NCBI RefSeq assembly: GCF_040436365.1
Contig: NZ_AP026369.1
Span: 2,094,501-2,158,500, forward strand
Direction of reading: 5' to 3'
Origin: Hydrogenimonas sp. SS33
GTDB lineage: Bacteria; Campylobacterota; Campylobacteria; Campylobacterales; Hydrogenimonadaceae
DNA: 64,000 nt
Positions 34,633 through 44,174 of this stretch are shown piece after piece. Positions within the stretch are counted from its first letter, which is position 1. Every line of letters starts with the position of its first letter. The notes below the pieces were generated by a model. The model saw nothing but the letters and a program-made list of their open reading frames with translations. It was not told where the DNA came from and did not search any database. The translations under genes were made by a program, and so were the position numbers.

Positions 34633-36270
34633 ATGACCTCTTCGGTCTTTAAAACCTCCACCTTCTCCCTCGCCAAGGGTAAAGAGCCCCTGGGTGACGA
34701 TTTCGCCGCCGTCAGGGTGATGGAGGACGGTCTCTGTGTCGGGATCGTCTGCGACGGGGTCGGCAGTGCCGATGCGGGGGCGAAGGCGGCGCGGCGTGCC
34801 GTCAACTACATGATGAACAGCTTCAAATCCCGCCCCCGCTCCTGGAGCATCGAAAAATCTTTGCGGCACTTCATCGAAAACATCAACTCCATTCTCTACC
34901 ACAAAGGGCTGGAAGAGTACGAACGGCCCGAATATCTCACGACCCTGAGCATGGTGGTCATCGAAGATGGCCGGCTCTATGGTGCCAATGTGGGAGACAG
35001 CCCCATCTGGCTGCAGCGTGACGGTTCCTTCCTGCAACTGAGCATCCCCCATACCGTCGACGAAGAGGGGATGAGCCAGGTCCTGACCCAGGCGATCGGC
35101 CTGGCGCCGACGGTGGAACTCTACCTTTTCGAAAACAATCTGTGTGTCGGGGACCGGCTTCTGCTGGCCAGCGACGGCCTGGAGGCGGTGCTTTCACCCG
35201 AAGAGGTCGCCGAAAAACTTCCCCTGGGCGCCACTTCGCTCATCAAATATGCCAGCCGGAAGGTCAGGGACGACCTTCCCGACGATACTACGGCGGTGGT
35301 CATCGAAGTGGTGGCGGAGAGCACCACATGCCGCCTGAAAAAGATCGACCTGCCCATCCCCGGCAAACTGCGCAAGGAGGAGGTGATTGACGGGTACCGG
35401 CTCATTCGGCCCCTCATCGCCGACGAACGCACCTGGCTGGCCGAAAAGAAGGGTGTCAGATATGTCATGAAGTTCCCTCCCGTGGAGGCGGGGGAAGATG
35501 AGAAGCGGCTGGACCTCTTCGTGCGGGAAGCCTGGAACGCCTCCCGGCTCAAAGCGGGTTTCTTCCCAAAAGCGGTCATTCCCCGCAACCGCACGGTGCG
35601 CTACTATGTCATGGCCTACGAAGAGGGCCCTACGCTCAAGGAGCTTATCGAAAAACGCCCCCTGCCCGTGGAAGATGCCATCCATCTGGGAAAATTTCTG
35701 CTGCAGGCGTGCCAGTACCTTCTCAAATTCGACCTGGTTCACGGCGACATCAAACCCGAAAACATCATCGTCACCCGGCGGCGGGGCAAGCGGGTCTTCA
35801 AACTGGTCGATTTCGGCTCCATCGTAGAGATCTTCTCCATCGCCTCCCGTGCCGGGACACCCAGCTATCTGGCGCCGGAGCGCTTCCAAGGAGAGCCCAT
35901 CAGCGAGCAGAGCGAGATTTTCGCTATCGGCGTCACCCTCTACGAAGCGTTGAGCCGGAAGTTCCCCTACGGAGAGATCGAACCTTTCCAGACACCGGTC
36001 TTCGGCAAGCCCAAATCCCTACGCTACACCAACAAGACGGTACCCGCGTGGCTGGAATCGGTGTTGATGCGGGCCATCGAGAAAGACAGGCGGCGCCGGT
36101 ACGAAGTCTACAGCGAAATGATGTGGGAGCTGACCCATCCCGACAAGGTCCGGCCCTACTACCCGCCGGACATTTCCCTTTTTGAAAAAGATCCGGTCAA
36201 AGTCTACCGGCTGCTTTTTATACTTTCGTTCCTTTTGAACCTCGTTTTGGGGCTGATGGTGATCGGTTGA
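34633..36270 (+). CDS. Bifunctional PP2C phosphatase / Ser-Thr protein kinase
   Basis: A 545-residue fusion. Residues ~1-235 are a PPM/PP2C phosphatase with metal-binding motifs (GDDFAAV, CDGVGSADAG, GDSPIW, DDTTAVV). Residues ~260-500 are a Hanks-type kinase: the ATP lysine in YVMKFP, catalytic HGDIKPENI, DFGS, and APERFQG. The glycine loop is degenerate (LIADERTWLA). The protein ends in one membrane helix (LLFILSFLLNLVLGLMVIG). In Pseudomonas a kinase/phosphatase of the same build sits beside nas/nir genes, which suggests a regulatory role in nitrate assimilation, but the target is unknown. AAAGGA precedes ATG 34633. Confidence 0.9.
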   Translation: MTSSVFKTSTFSLAKGKEPLGDDFAAVRVMEDGLCVGIVCDGVGSADAGAKAARRAVNYMMNSFKSRPRSWSIEKSLRHFIENINSILYHKGLEEYERPEYLTTLSMVVIEDGRLYGANVGDSPIWLQRDGSFLQLSIPHTVDEEGMSQVLTQAIGLAPTVELYLFENNLCVGDRLLLASDGLEAVLSPEEVAEKLPLGATSLIKYASRKVRDDLPDDTTAVVIEVVAESTTCRLKKIDLPIPGKLRKEEVIDGYRLIRPLIADERTWLAEKKGVRYVMKFPPVEAGEDEKRLDLFVREAWNASRLKAGFFPKAVIPRNRTVRYYVMAYEEGPTLKELIEKRPLPVEDAIHLGKFLLQACQYLLKFDLVHGDIKPENIIVTRRRGKRVFKLVDFGSIVEIFSIASRAGTPSYLAPERFQGEPISEQSEIFAIGVTLYEALSRKFPYGEIEPFQTPVFGKPKSLRYTNKTVPAWLESVLMRAIEKDRRRRYEVYSEMMWELTHPDKVRPYYPPDISLFEKDPVKVYRLLFILSFLLNLVLGLMVIG

Positions 36271-36272
36271 TT

Positions 36273-36321
36273 AAAAATTAGGCAATTTGCGTCCCCATCA
36301 GCTATCAAATTTTTCTATACT
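36273..36321 (+). promoter_or_regulatory. Predicted amt1 promoter with related motif
   Basis: A -10-like TATACT is at 36316-36321. AAAAATTAGGCA at 36273-36284, just after the kinase stop, is nearly the complement of the ATGTCTAATTTTT motif found at the narK and DmsBC promoters, here in the opposite orientation (as for nirA). Confidence 0.45.
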
Positions 36322-36353
36322 TGCAGCGTACAAAACTTTCACAAGGAGATTCC

Positions 36354-37604
36354 ATGAAGAAATGGCTACTTGCGCTGCCCCTGCTTCCGGCAATGGCATT
36401 CGCGGATGAACTCAACAGCGGTGACACGGCGTGGATGCTGGTCGCGACGGCATTCGTTATGCTGATGACGCCGGCGGGACTGGCGCTCTTCTACGGCGGT
36501 CTGACCCGCAGCAAAAACGTCCTCAACACCATGGGCATGAGCCTGGCCGCCTACGCGGTCGGCACACTGGTCTGGGTGGTCGCGGGCTACTCCATCGCTT
36601 TCGGTGACGGCGACTTCATCGGTACGGGCAAACTGATGCTCTCCGGCATCAGCTCCGACACCCTCAGCGGTACGATTCCCGAGCTGCTCTTCGTCGCTTT
36701 CCAGGGCACCTTCGCCGCCATCACCGTGGCCATCGCCAGCGGTTCGATGATCGAGCGGGTGAAATTCTCCACCTTCGTCATTTTCGCGGCACTCTGGATT
36801 CTGGCGGTTTATGCGCCGGTGACCCACTGGGCGTGGGGCGGCGGTGAAACGCTGAACTTCGGCGAGATCGACTTCGCGGGCGGTACCGTCGTACACATCA
36901 ACGCAGGGGTCGCGGGCTTCGTCGTCGCGATGATCCTGGGACGCCGAAAAGATTACGAAAAAGCGGCCATCAAACCCTTCTCCCCTATCTTTGTGGTCCT
37001 GGGGGCGATGCTGCTGTGGTTCGGATGGTTCGGTTTCAACGCCGGTTCCGAAGTGGCGGCCGACGGGACGGCGGCTTCAGCGTTCCTGGTCACCAACGTC
37101 GCGGCATCTCTGGGGGTCATCGGCTGGGTAGTAGGTGAATGGATCGTCTTCAAAAAGCCGACTCTCGTCGGCGGTGCTTCCGGTGCGGTTGCCGGTCTGG
37201 TCGCCATTACGCCCGCTTCCGGTACAGCCGGTGTGGGTGGCGCCATTATCATCGGTCTGGTCGGCGGATTCCTGGGATTCCTGGCTGTCTCCAAGATCAA
37301 GAAACTCTTCAAAGTTGACGACTCGCTGGATGCCTTCTGGGTCCACGGCCTGGTCGGCATCTGGGGTTCCATCGCCACGGCGCTCTTCATCGCCGACTAT
37401 GCGATGCCGGAAAACTACCATATGGGAGCGCAGATCGTGAGCCAGCTCGAAGCGGTCGGCCTGACGGTCGTCTACAGCGGTATCATGACGGCGGTCATCT
37501 ACTTCATCTCTTCGGCCCTCACCGGCGGCGGACGTGTGGATGAAGAGACCGAAACGATCGGACTCGACGAGTCTGTCCACGGCGAACGCGCCCTGAACCT
37601 CTAA
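36354..37604 (+). CDS. amt: Ammonium transporter (Amt), with signal peptide
   Basis: A 416-residue Amt/MEP/Rh ammonium channel with a cleavable signal (ALPLLPAMAFADE) and 11 membrane helices. GLALFYGGLTRSKNVLNTMG, WVHGLVGIWGSI with its pore His, and the AGSEVAADG region are typical. The start codon at 36354 has AAGGAG eight bases upstream. A PII protein gene follows after 15 bp, the classical amtB-glnK pairing in which PII plugs the channel when ammonium is plentiful. A second, signal-less Amt is at 38243. Confidence 0.95.
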   Translation: MKKWLLALPLLPAMAFADELNSGDTAWMLVATAFVMLMTPAGLALFYGGLTRSKNVLNTMGMSLAAYAVGTLVWVVAGYSIAFGDGDFIGTGKLMLSGISSDTLSGTIPELLFVAFQGTFAAITVAIASGSMIERVKFSTFVIFAALWILAVYAPVTHWAWGGGETLNFGEIDFAGGTVVHINAGVAGFVVAMILGRRKDYEKAAIKPFSPIFVVLGAMLLWFGWFGFNAGSEVAADGTAASAFLVTNVAASLGVIGWVVGEWIVFKKPTLVGGASGAVAGLVAITPASGTAGVGGAIIIGLVGGFLGFLAVSKIKKLFKVDDSLDAFWVHGLVGIWGSIATALFIADYAMPENYHMGAQIVSQLEAVGLTVVYSGIMTAVIYFISSALTGGGRVDEETETIGLDESVHGERALNL

Positions 37605-37607
37605 TAA

Positions 37608-37958
<351 letters not shown>

Positions 37959-37972
37959 GTAGGTAGTGGGGA

Positions 37973-38076
37973 GTGGGTAGCAGGTAGCAAAAACACCTGC
38001 TACTCCACTTTCCCACCTCCTCACCTCCTCACCTTCCCACCTTCTCACCTTCCCACCTTCCCACCTTCTCACCTCC
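37973..38076. repeat. Hairpin and 8-bp tandem tract after glnB copy 1
   Basis: GTAGCAGGT (37977-37985) and ACCTGCTAC (37995-38003) pair perfectly with further pairing outside via one bulge. They are followed by about nine degenerate CTTCCCAC/CTCCTCAC units to ~38076. This fills much of the 284-bp gap before amt2. The remainder is AT-rich promoter sequence, and I see no gene. Confidence 0.7.
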
Positions 38077-38202
38077 AAACAACCAACGACTAACCCCATC
38101 TGCCTATTTATTCATCACATTTTTCCATGAAATTATGAACCATCCCGAAAACCTGCCCAAAAATTCATCATTCGACAATTTACAAAATTCCTTATTATCA
38201 AT

Positions 38203-38208
38203 ATAATT
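38203..38208 (+). promoter_or_regulatory. Probable -10 box for amt2
   Basis: TATAAT in an AT-rich stretch 35 bases before the ATG at 38243, with GAGGAG as the Shine-Dalgarno (38231-38236). This gives the second Amt-PII pair its own promoter. Confidence 0.55.
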
Positions 38209-38242
38209 TTTCCATATCGAAAATTTTCATGAGGAGTGTGCG

Positions 38243-39421
38243 ATGCAACCAGCTGACTTTTCCTATGTGATCGACACCCTTTTCCTTCTCTTCGCGATGA
38301 CCCTCATCATTTTCATGGTGCCCGGTTTCGCGATGCTGGAGGCGGGGATTGTCCGTACGAAGAACGTGACGGCTGTATTGACGGTCAACACGATGATCTA
38401 CGCGGTGGCCTCGATGGCCTTTCTGCTGATCGGTTATCAGCTCGCTTTCGGAACCTGGGAGAATGACAGCGTAAGCAAATGGGCAGCCTTTCTGTTTCAG
38501 ATGGCTTTTGTCGGAAAGACGGTCAACATCATGAGCGGCGGGGTGAGCGAGCGGACGCGTATTATCCCGTTGATGATTTTCACGGTTCTCATGGCGGCCG
38601 TCATCTACCCGCTGGTGGTCAACTGGACCTGGGGGGCGAATATGCTTAAAGGCACGTTCCTTGACATAAGCGCCATGCACGACCTGGCGGGGTCGACCGT
38701 CATCCACTCCACCGGTGCGTGGGCCCTGCTGGCGGCGATCATGGTGATCGGGCCGCGAAAAGGGCGTTATGTGGACAACAAGGTGCGGGTCATTCCCGCT
38801 TCCAACATTCCGCTGGTGGTGCTGGGGGCGATGGTACTTTGGATCGGATGGTTCGGCTTCAACGGCGGGTCGGTCGGCTCCATCGCCAGCAAAGAGAATG
38901 CCGATACCGTGGCGCTGACGGTAATGAATACCAACACCGCGGGTCTGGCGGGTGCCATCATCGCCGCGATCATCGTCTATTTCCAGTATAAAAAGTTCGA
39001 TATCACGATGATCCTCAACGGTGCGCTGGGCGGCCTGGTGGCCATTACCGCCGGGGCCGACGTGTTTGATATCTACACCCCCATTCTCGTCGGCATCATC
39101 GGCGGTGCGCTGGTGGTTTTCGCCGTCCCCTTCTTTGACAAGCTGCGCCTGGACGATCCGGTGGGGGCCCTTTCCGTGCACCTGGTCAACGGTATCTGGG
39201 GAACGCTTGCCGTGGGCATTTTCGCCAAAGATGTCTCGTTCTTCGCCCAGCTCAAAGGGGTTGTGGTGGTCGCCCTCTTCGCCTTTGTGGTATCATACAT
39301 CACCATTAAAGCGATCGACAAAATCGTACCTTTCCGGGCCGGAGACGACGAACAGGTGGAAGGTATCGACGTCAGCGAGTGCGGTGTGGAAGCCTATCCC
39401 GAATTCAAACGGGCCTTCTGA
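38243..39421 (+). CDS. amt: Ammonium transporter (Amt), second copy
   Basis: A 392-residue Amt without a cleavable signal peptide. FMVPGFAMLEAGIVRTKNV, HDLAGSTVIHSTGAWALLAA, GWFGFNGGS and SVHLVNGIWGTLAVGI (second pore His) are conserved. It differs strongly from the Amt at 36354 (about 40 aligned positions of hydrophobic blocks, no signal), so this is an old paralogue rather than a recent tandem copy, in contrast to the paired PII genes. It lies 57 bp before PII copy 2. Confidence 0.94.
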   Translation: MQPADFSYVIDTLFLLFAMTLIIFMVPGFAMLEAGIVRTKNVTAVLTVNTMIYAVASMAFLLIGYQLAFGTWENDSVSKWAAFLFQMAFVGKTVNIMSGGVSERTRIIPLMIFTVLMAAVIYPLVVNWTWGANMLKGTFLDISAMHDLAGSTVIHSTGAWALLAAIMVIGPRKGRYVDNKVRVIPASNIPLVVLGAMVLWIGWFGFNGGSVGSIASKENADTVALTVMNTNTAGLAGAIIAAIIVYFQYKKFDITMILNGALGGLVAITAGADVFDIYTPILVGIIGGALVVFAVPFFDKLRLDDPVGALSVHLVNGIWGTLAVGIFAKDVSFFAQLKGVVVVALFAFVVSYITIKAIDKIVPFRAGDDEQVEGIDVSECGVEAYPEFKRAF

Positions 39422-39448
39422 CCTTTTCGACAGGGTCCCGGAAAATAA

Positions 39449-39817
<369 letters not shown>

Positions 39818-39818
39818 T

Positions 39819-39912
39819 GTGATGCAAAGCATGGGCCAAGCCCATGCTTTGGCGGGGACACAGTTGTCCCCTGCACCCCCCTAAAGCTACGAAATCGAAG
39901 ATTTCGAGACGG
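39819..39912 (-). repeat. Dispersed three-dyad element, copy A3
   Basis: On the minus strand this reads GTCTCGAAATCTTCGATTTCG, then GCTTTAGGGGGGTGCAGGGG, ACAACTGTGTCCCC, CGCCAAAGCATGGGC, and GCCCATGCTTTGC. All three dyads (first, GGGGACA/TGTCCCC, and AAAGCATGGGC/GCCCATGCTTT) are intact, so this copy is closest to the consensus. Its 5' side adds a GGCATGT/ACATGCC dyad (39911-39934). It begins right after the glnK stop and may act as its terminator. Confidence 0.82.
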
Positions 39913-39980
39913 CATGTTGCCAAAGGCACATGCCGGGAAAGCAACGGTGACGGTTTGAATGGGTAGTAAAATTGCCTACT

Positions 39981-40043
39981 TTCCCACCTTCTCACTTTCT
40001 CACTTTCTCACTTTCTCACTTTCCCACCGGCCGCAAAAGCGGC
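39981..40043. repeat. 8-bp tandem tract (TTTCTCAC) and GC hairpin
   Basis: Six units of TTTCTCAC/TTTCCCAC (39981-40028), the first four-and-a-half nearly exact, are followed by GCCGC, AAAA, GCGGC (40030-40043). The hairpin lies just past the end of the DedA gene on the minus strand; it is not followed by a T-run on that strand. With copy A3 it fills the gap to the DedA gene. Confidence 0.72.
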
Positions 40044-40047
40044 GACC

Positions 40048-40680
40048 TCACTCCCCCTCTTTTTCCAACGTCTCAATAAACTTCTCTTCGATTTTTTTGT
40101 TCTTCTTTCGGTAGTAGTAGAAGACGGCGATAACCATGAGGATGACGGCGCCGACGATCCAGTGCAATACCGACTTGATCTGCTCTTCATGCTCACCGAA
40201 GATGTAGCCCAGCCCCAGCAGGGTGGCGCTCCAGATACCGGCCCCCAGGAAAGTGTAGACGCCGAAACTCACCAGGGGCATGCGGCCGATGCCGGCGGGC
40301 AGGGAGATGTACTGGCGAATCCCCGGAAGCAGGCGTCCCCAGAATGTGCTGGGGGGGCCGTATTTTTCGAAAAAAGCCTCCACTTTGTCCACGGTTTCGG
40401 GTTTCAGGAAGATCCAGCGACCGTATTTGACGAGGAAGGGGCGCCCCAGGCGGTGGCCCAGCGCGTAGTTGAAGAGCGCCCCGGCCAGAGAGCCGCCCGC
40501 CCCCGCCAAAAACGCCGGAACCAGACCCATCTCTCCCTTGCTGGCCAGGTAGCCGGCGGGAATCATCGCCACTTCGCTGGGAAAAGGGAAAAAGGAGCTT
40601 TCCAGAAACATCATGACAAAAATGCCGGCATACCCCATGGCGCCGACCGTTTCGACGATCCAGTTGACGATCTCCTGCAA
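40048..40680 (-). CDS. DedA family membrane protein
   Basis: A 210-residue DedA/SNARE-associated protein. It has the family's [20 protein letters not shown] acidic/proline block, the [13 protein letters not shown] segment, [28 protein letters not shown] (usual F.R..PG.R), and a basic cytoplasmic tail with an [13 protein letters not shown] end. DedA proteins act in membrane lipid homeostasis and proton-motive-force-linked resistance. It is a second, full-length family member besides the shorter one at 13952. Divergent from pyrC. Confidence 0.92.
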   Translation of the reverse strand: MQEIVNWIVETVGAMGYAGIFVMMFLESSFFPFPSEVAMIPAGYLASKGEMGLVPAFLAGAGGSLAGALFNYALGHRLGRPFLVKYGRWIFLKPETVDKVEAFFEKYGPPSTFWGRLLPGIRQYISLPAGIGRMPLVSFGVYTFLGAGIWSATLLGLGYIFGEHEEQIKSVLHWIVGAVILMVIAVFYYYRKKNKKIEEKFIETLEKEGE

Positions 40681-40743
40681 ATTAACATCCTTCTAACATG
40701 GTGGCGATATAATACCGAAAACAGATGTTGTAAGGTTGTACAT

Positions 40744-41754
40744 ATGGTCATTTCACTGCAATCTCCCCTCGACATGCATCTGCATCTTCGCGATGAAGAG
40801 ATGCTCGACATCGTCACGCCCCTGAGTGCCGAAACCTTCGCGGGCGGGCTCGTCATGCCCAACCTGGTTCCGCCCGTGACGACGAAGGAGGCGGTATGCG
40901 CCTACCGCGAGCGCATCGCTCGTGCCCGGGGGGAGTACACCTTCACCCCCTACATGACCCTCTTTTTCCGCAGCGACTATACGCCGGCGTTCCTGGAGGA
41001 GGTGAAAGAGGAGATTCTGGCCGTCAAGCTCTACCCGGCCGGTATTACCACCAATTCCGAAGGAGGGGTTAGCGGTTTTGAGATGGATGAGCTGGCTCCG
41101 GCACTGGAAGCTATGAGCGATCTGGGCATCCCCCTCTGCGTCCACGGGGAGACCGGCGGGTTCGTCATGGACAGGGAGGCGGAGTTCATGCCGATCTACG
41201 AGCGGCTGGCGACCCGTTTCCCCAACCTCAAAATCGTGATGGAGCACATCACGACCAAAGAGGCGGTGGCGGCGCTGGATCGCTTCGAGAACCTCTACGC
41301 CACCATCACCCTGCACCATCTCTACATCACTCTCGACGAAGTGGCGGGCGGGCTGCTTCAGCCCCATCTTTTTTGCAAACCGGTCGCCAAGCGCCCCGAA
41401 GACAGGGAAGCTCTGTTGAAAACGGCACTGGCGGCCCATCCGAAAGTGATGTTCGGTTCCGATTCGGCGCCGCATCCACGCGAGAAAAAAGAGGCGCCCG
41501 GATGTGCCGCTGGGGTTTTCACCGCACCGTTGGCCCTGCAGGCGCTGGCGCAGCTTTTCGACGAACATGGGAAACTGGAGAACCTGCAGGCCTTCGTCAG
41601 CGACAATGCCCGCCGCATCTACGGCATCACGCCGCCTGAAAAGGAGGTGGTGCTGGAGAAGACGCCCTGGTTGGTGCCCGAGATTTACGAAGGGACCGTC
41701 GTCCCGATGTTCGCGGGCCAGAGTCTGGCGTGGAGGGTGGTCAGTGCCGCATAG
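40744..41754 (+). CDS. pyrC: Dihydroorotase
   Basis: A 336-residue zinc enzyme of pyrimidine synthesis (carbamoyl-aspartate to dihydroorotate). It has metal-binding DMHLHLRD at the start, the carbamylated lysine in [12 protein letters not shown], metal ligands in CVHGET and MEHITT, and [12 protein letters not shown]. These match the short bacterial type-II (E. coli PyrC-like) form. ATG at 40744 is 9 bases after AAGG. The 3' end overlaps the response-regulator start by 11 nt. Confidence 0.96.
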   Translation: MVISLQSPLDMHLHLRDEEMLDIVTPLSAETFAGGLVMPNLVPPVTTKEAVCAYRERIARARGEYTFTPYMTLFFRSDYTPAFLEEVKEEILAVKLYPAGITTNSEGGVSGFEMDELAPALEAMSDLGIPLCVHGETGGFVMDREAEFMPIYERLATRFPNLKIVMEHITTKEAVAALDRFENLYATITLHHLYITLDEVAGGLLQPHLFCKPVAKRPEDREALLKTALAAHPKVMFGSDSAPHPREKKEAPGCAAGVFTAPLALQALAQLFDEHGKLENLQAFVSDNARRIYGITPPEKEVVLEKTPWLVPEIYEGTVVPMFAGQSLAWRVVSAA

Positions 41755-42412
41755 GGTGCTTCTGCTGGAGGACGATGCCCTCTTTGGCGAAACCCTGGTC
41801 GATTTTCTGGAGGAGGAGGGGTTCGAAGTGGACCATTTCCTTTCGCCAAGACCCCTGCTGGACACCCTCTACGAAGGGGGGCGGTACGATCTCTACCTTC
41901 TCGATGTGAACGTTCCGGAGATGAACGGCTTCGAACTCCTTTCGCAACTGCGCGAAAGCGGGGACGAGACCCCCGCCATCTACATTACCTCCGCCCGGGA
42001 CAAAGAGGCGGTGGCACAGGGGTTCGGAAGCGGCGCCGACGACTATATGAAAAAGCCGATCGACCTGGAGGAGATGCTGCTGCGCATCCGTGCCCGTCTG
42101 CGCCGTGCGGGACGGGGCGGCCGCGTGAGAGTCGGCGACTACACTTTCGATATGGAGCGCCTGGTTCTCTACGACGGGGAGACGCCGGTGCAGATGCCCA
42201 AAAAACTCTCGGAGCTGTTGGGGCTGCTGCTGCACAACCGGGGGGAGGTGGTCGCTACGGAGGAGATTCTGCAGGAGCTTTACGGCGACGAGAATCCCGG
42301 AACGGGCGTGCTGAGAGTCTATATCAACAAGCTCAAGCAGCTCTTCGGCAAAGAGGCCATCCGCAATATCCGCGGGGTCGGGTACTGCTTCGAAAAGGAG
42401 TTGCCGGCATGA
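41744..42412 (+). CDS. OmpR-family response regulator
   Basis: A 222-residue regulator: receiver domain ([10 protein letters not shown], phospho-Asp in [13 protein letters not shown], switch Thr/Ser in ITSARD, KKP) and a C-terminal winged helix ([27 protein letters not shown]). GTG at 41744 lies six bases after GGAGGG and inside the end of pyrC. It is followed after 13 bp by its histidine kinase, so the two are an operonic pair. No target operator could be identified. Confidence 0.92.
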   Translation: MPHRVLLLEDDALFGETLVDFLEEEGFEVDHFLSPRPLLDTLYEGGRYDLYLLDVNVPEMNGFELLSQLRESGDETPAIYITSARDKEAVAQGFGSGADDYMKKPIDLEEMLLRIRARLRRAGRGGRVRVGDYTFDMERLVLYDGETPVQMPKKLSELLGLLLHNRGEVVATEEILQELYGDENPGTGVLRVYINKLKQLFGKEAIRNIRGVGYCFEKELPA

Positions 42413-42425
42413 GGACGAAGTCTCC

Positions 42426-43289
42426 GTGAAGCAGCGGCAGATTTTCAAAGTCCTCCTCTTCTACGTCGCCACCTTCATCGCCATGGCGGGGGTGATGTGG
42501 GTCGTTTTCGAGAATTTCGGCTATACCGACGAGAATTTCGCCGTCGTGACCCTGATGCTGCTGCCCCTGGCACTCCTTTTCGGCTACATTCTCTCCAAAG
42601 TGGCGCTGGAGCCCCTCTTTATCACCAACGAGTTGCTCGACCGCCTGCTCAAAGATACGCTCCACGAACTCAACATCCCCCTCTCCACCATCTTCGCCAA
42701 CGTCGGGATGCTGCTCAAAAAGGAGGCCGACCCCAAGCGCAGGACTCGCCTGGAGCGGATCGAAAAGGCGGGGCACAACCTCCAAGAGCTCTACGAAGAC
42801 CTGGACTATTTCATCAAAAAGGAGATCGGCACGGTGGAGCGGGAGCGGTTCGACCTGTGTGAAGCCGTGGAGAAGAGCATCCAGAAGATGGAGGATGTCA
42901 AAGGGGATATTTCGATACAATACACTCCAAAGAGCCTTTCTGTCAGGGCCGACAGGCGCGGATGCCAGAAGGCGGTGGACAACCTGCTCTCCAACGCCAT
43001 CAAATACAACCGGCCCGGCGGCCGCGTCTTCGTCGCCATTGAGGGGCAACAGCTCGTCGTCGCGGATACGGGTGTCGGGATGGACGAAACGACCCTGTTT
43101 CACATTTTCGACCGTTACTACCAGCGGGACCTGAACGCGTCGGGATACGGCATCGGGCTGCATATCGTCAAGAGTTTCTGTGACGAGCACCATATCGGCA
43201 TCGACATCGCGTCGAAAGTGGGGGAGGGGACCACCTTCCGGCTCGATTTTGGGAGCGTCGCAGAAGGTGAAAGGAACGAAAAACCATGA
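42426..43289 (+). CDS. Membrane histidine kinase, partner of the preceding regulator
   Basis: A 287-residue sensor kinase with two membrane helices near the N-terminus (VLLFYVATFIAMAGVMWVVF; VVTLMLLPLALLFGYIL), almost no periplasmic loop, a dimerisation helix with the H-box LHELNIPLST, an N-box DNLLSNAIKYN, and ADTGVGM plus GYGIGLHIVKSFC. A GTG start at 42426 follows the regulator stop. The tiny external part suggests sensing in or at the membrane. The stop overlaps exbB by 4 nt, linking it to ExbB/ExbD. Confidence 0.9.
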   Translation: MKQRQIFKVLLFYVATFIAMAGVMWVVFENFGYTDENFAVVTLMLLPLALLFGYILSKVALEPLFITNELLDRLLKDTLHELNIPLSTIFANVGMLLKKEADPKRRTRLERIEKAGHNLQELYEDLDYFIKKEIGTVERERFDLCEAVEKSIQKMEDVKGDISIQYTPKSLSVRADRRGCQKAVDNLLSNAIKYNRPGGRVFVAIEGQQLVVADTGVGMDETTLFHIFDRYYQRDLNASGYGIGLHIVKSFCDEHHIGIDIASKVGEGTTFRLDFGSVAEGERNEKP

Positions 43290-43726
43290 ATGTGGAGAAG
43301 ATCGCCGACTGGGTGGATTACGGATTTATCGGATTGCTGGGGCTGCTCAGTCTCATCGGCCTCTGGCTGATCCTGGAGCGCTACTTCTATTACCGGCATC
43401 TGGATCTGCGCAGCTTCCGGGAAAAGGAGGAGTTGGAGATCGCCCTGGGGGAGAATATGACGATGATCGCCTCCATCGGCGCCAACGCCCCCTTCATCGG
43501 GCTGCTGGGAACGGTTGTGGGGATCATGGTCACGTTTGTCACCATCGGCCAGAGCGGCCTGGTGGAGACCAAGGAGATCATGGTGGGGCTGGCCCTGGCG
43601 CTCAAAACCACCGCCGGCGGCATCCTCGTCGCCATCCCGGTCATCTGGTTTTACAACCTGCTAGGACGGAAGGCGGAGATACTCGTCGCCAAGTGGGAGA
43701 TCATGAAACGGCGGGGAGAGATATGA
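43286..43726 (+). CDS. exbB: ExbB/MotA/TolQ-type proton-channel protein
   Basis: A 146-residue short ExbB-like protein with three membrane helices and the conserved ASIGANAPFIGLLGTVVGIMVTF and LALKTTAGGILVAIPVI blocks. Together with ExbD it would use the proton gradient to energise TonB or a Tol-like partner. Short ExbB forms are usual in Campylobacterota. ATG overlaps the kinase stop (ATGA). No tonB is in the window. Confidence 0.9.
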   Translation: MNVEKIADWVDYGFIGLLGLLSLIGLWLILERYFYYRHLDLRSFREKEELEIALGENMTMIASIGANAPFIGLLGTVVGIMVTFVTIGQSGLVETKEIMVGLALALKTTAGGILVAIPVIWFYNLLGRKAEILVAKWEIMKRRGEI

Positions 43727-43760
43727 GGGTTTTGTGCGGGAAGCGGGATGCGGTTGAACT

Positions 43761-43791
43761 ATCTACTACTCACTACCCACTACCTACTACC
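43761..43791. repeat. CTACTAC/CCACTAC tandem tract between exbB and exbD
   Basis: About four degenerate seven-base units (ACTACTC, ACTACCC, ACTACCT, ACTACC) fill the space where an exbD Shine-Dalgarno would be expected. It belongs to the same kind of short tandem tracts found across this window. Confidence 0.6.
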
Positions 43792-43796
43792 ATCTC

Positions 43797-44174
43797 ATGA
43801 AAATCAAAAAATTCGACCAGATCAACGTCCTTCCTTTCATCGACATCATGCTGGTGCTGCTGGTCATCGTCCTCTCCAGCGCCTCCTTCGTCTCCAAGGG
43901 GACCATTCCCGTCAAACTCCCTGAAGCGAGCAGCAAGGCCGCACCGGTGACCAAGTTTCTAAGCATCGTCATCGACAGGAACGGCCATTTCTATTTCGAA
44001 AACGAAAAGATGGGCTTCGAGGCGCTCAAGGCGAAGATCGATACCCTCAACCCGAAAAAGGATGCCCTAGTGATCAAGAGCGACGCCCGCAGCCAGTTTC
44101 AGAATTTCGTGAAGGTGATCGACCTGCTCAAAAGCAGGGGATTCGAAAAGATCAGTATCGAGACGAAGCAATGA
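43797..44174 (+). CDS. exbD: ExbD/TolR-type protein
   Basis: A 125-residue ExbD with one membrane helix at the N-terminus and the essential Asp in NVLPFIDIMLVLLVIVL, followed by a periplasmic domain (IPVKLPEASS, FLSIVIDRNGHFYF, VIKSDARSQF). Partner of the ExbB encoded 70 bp upstream. No purine-rich Shine-Dalgarno is present in the 20 bases before the ATG. The stop overlaps the next ATG by 4 nt. Confidence 0.92.
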   Translation: MKIKKFDQINVLPFIDIMLVLLVIVLSSASFVSKGTIPVKLPEASSKAAPVTKFLSIVIDRNGHFYFENEKMGFEALKAKIDTLNPKKDALVIKSDARSQFQNFVKVIDLLKSRGFEKISIETKQ

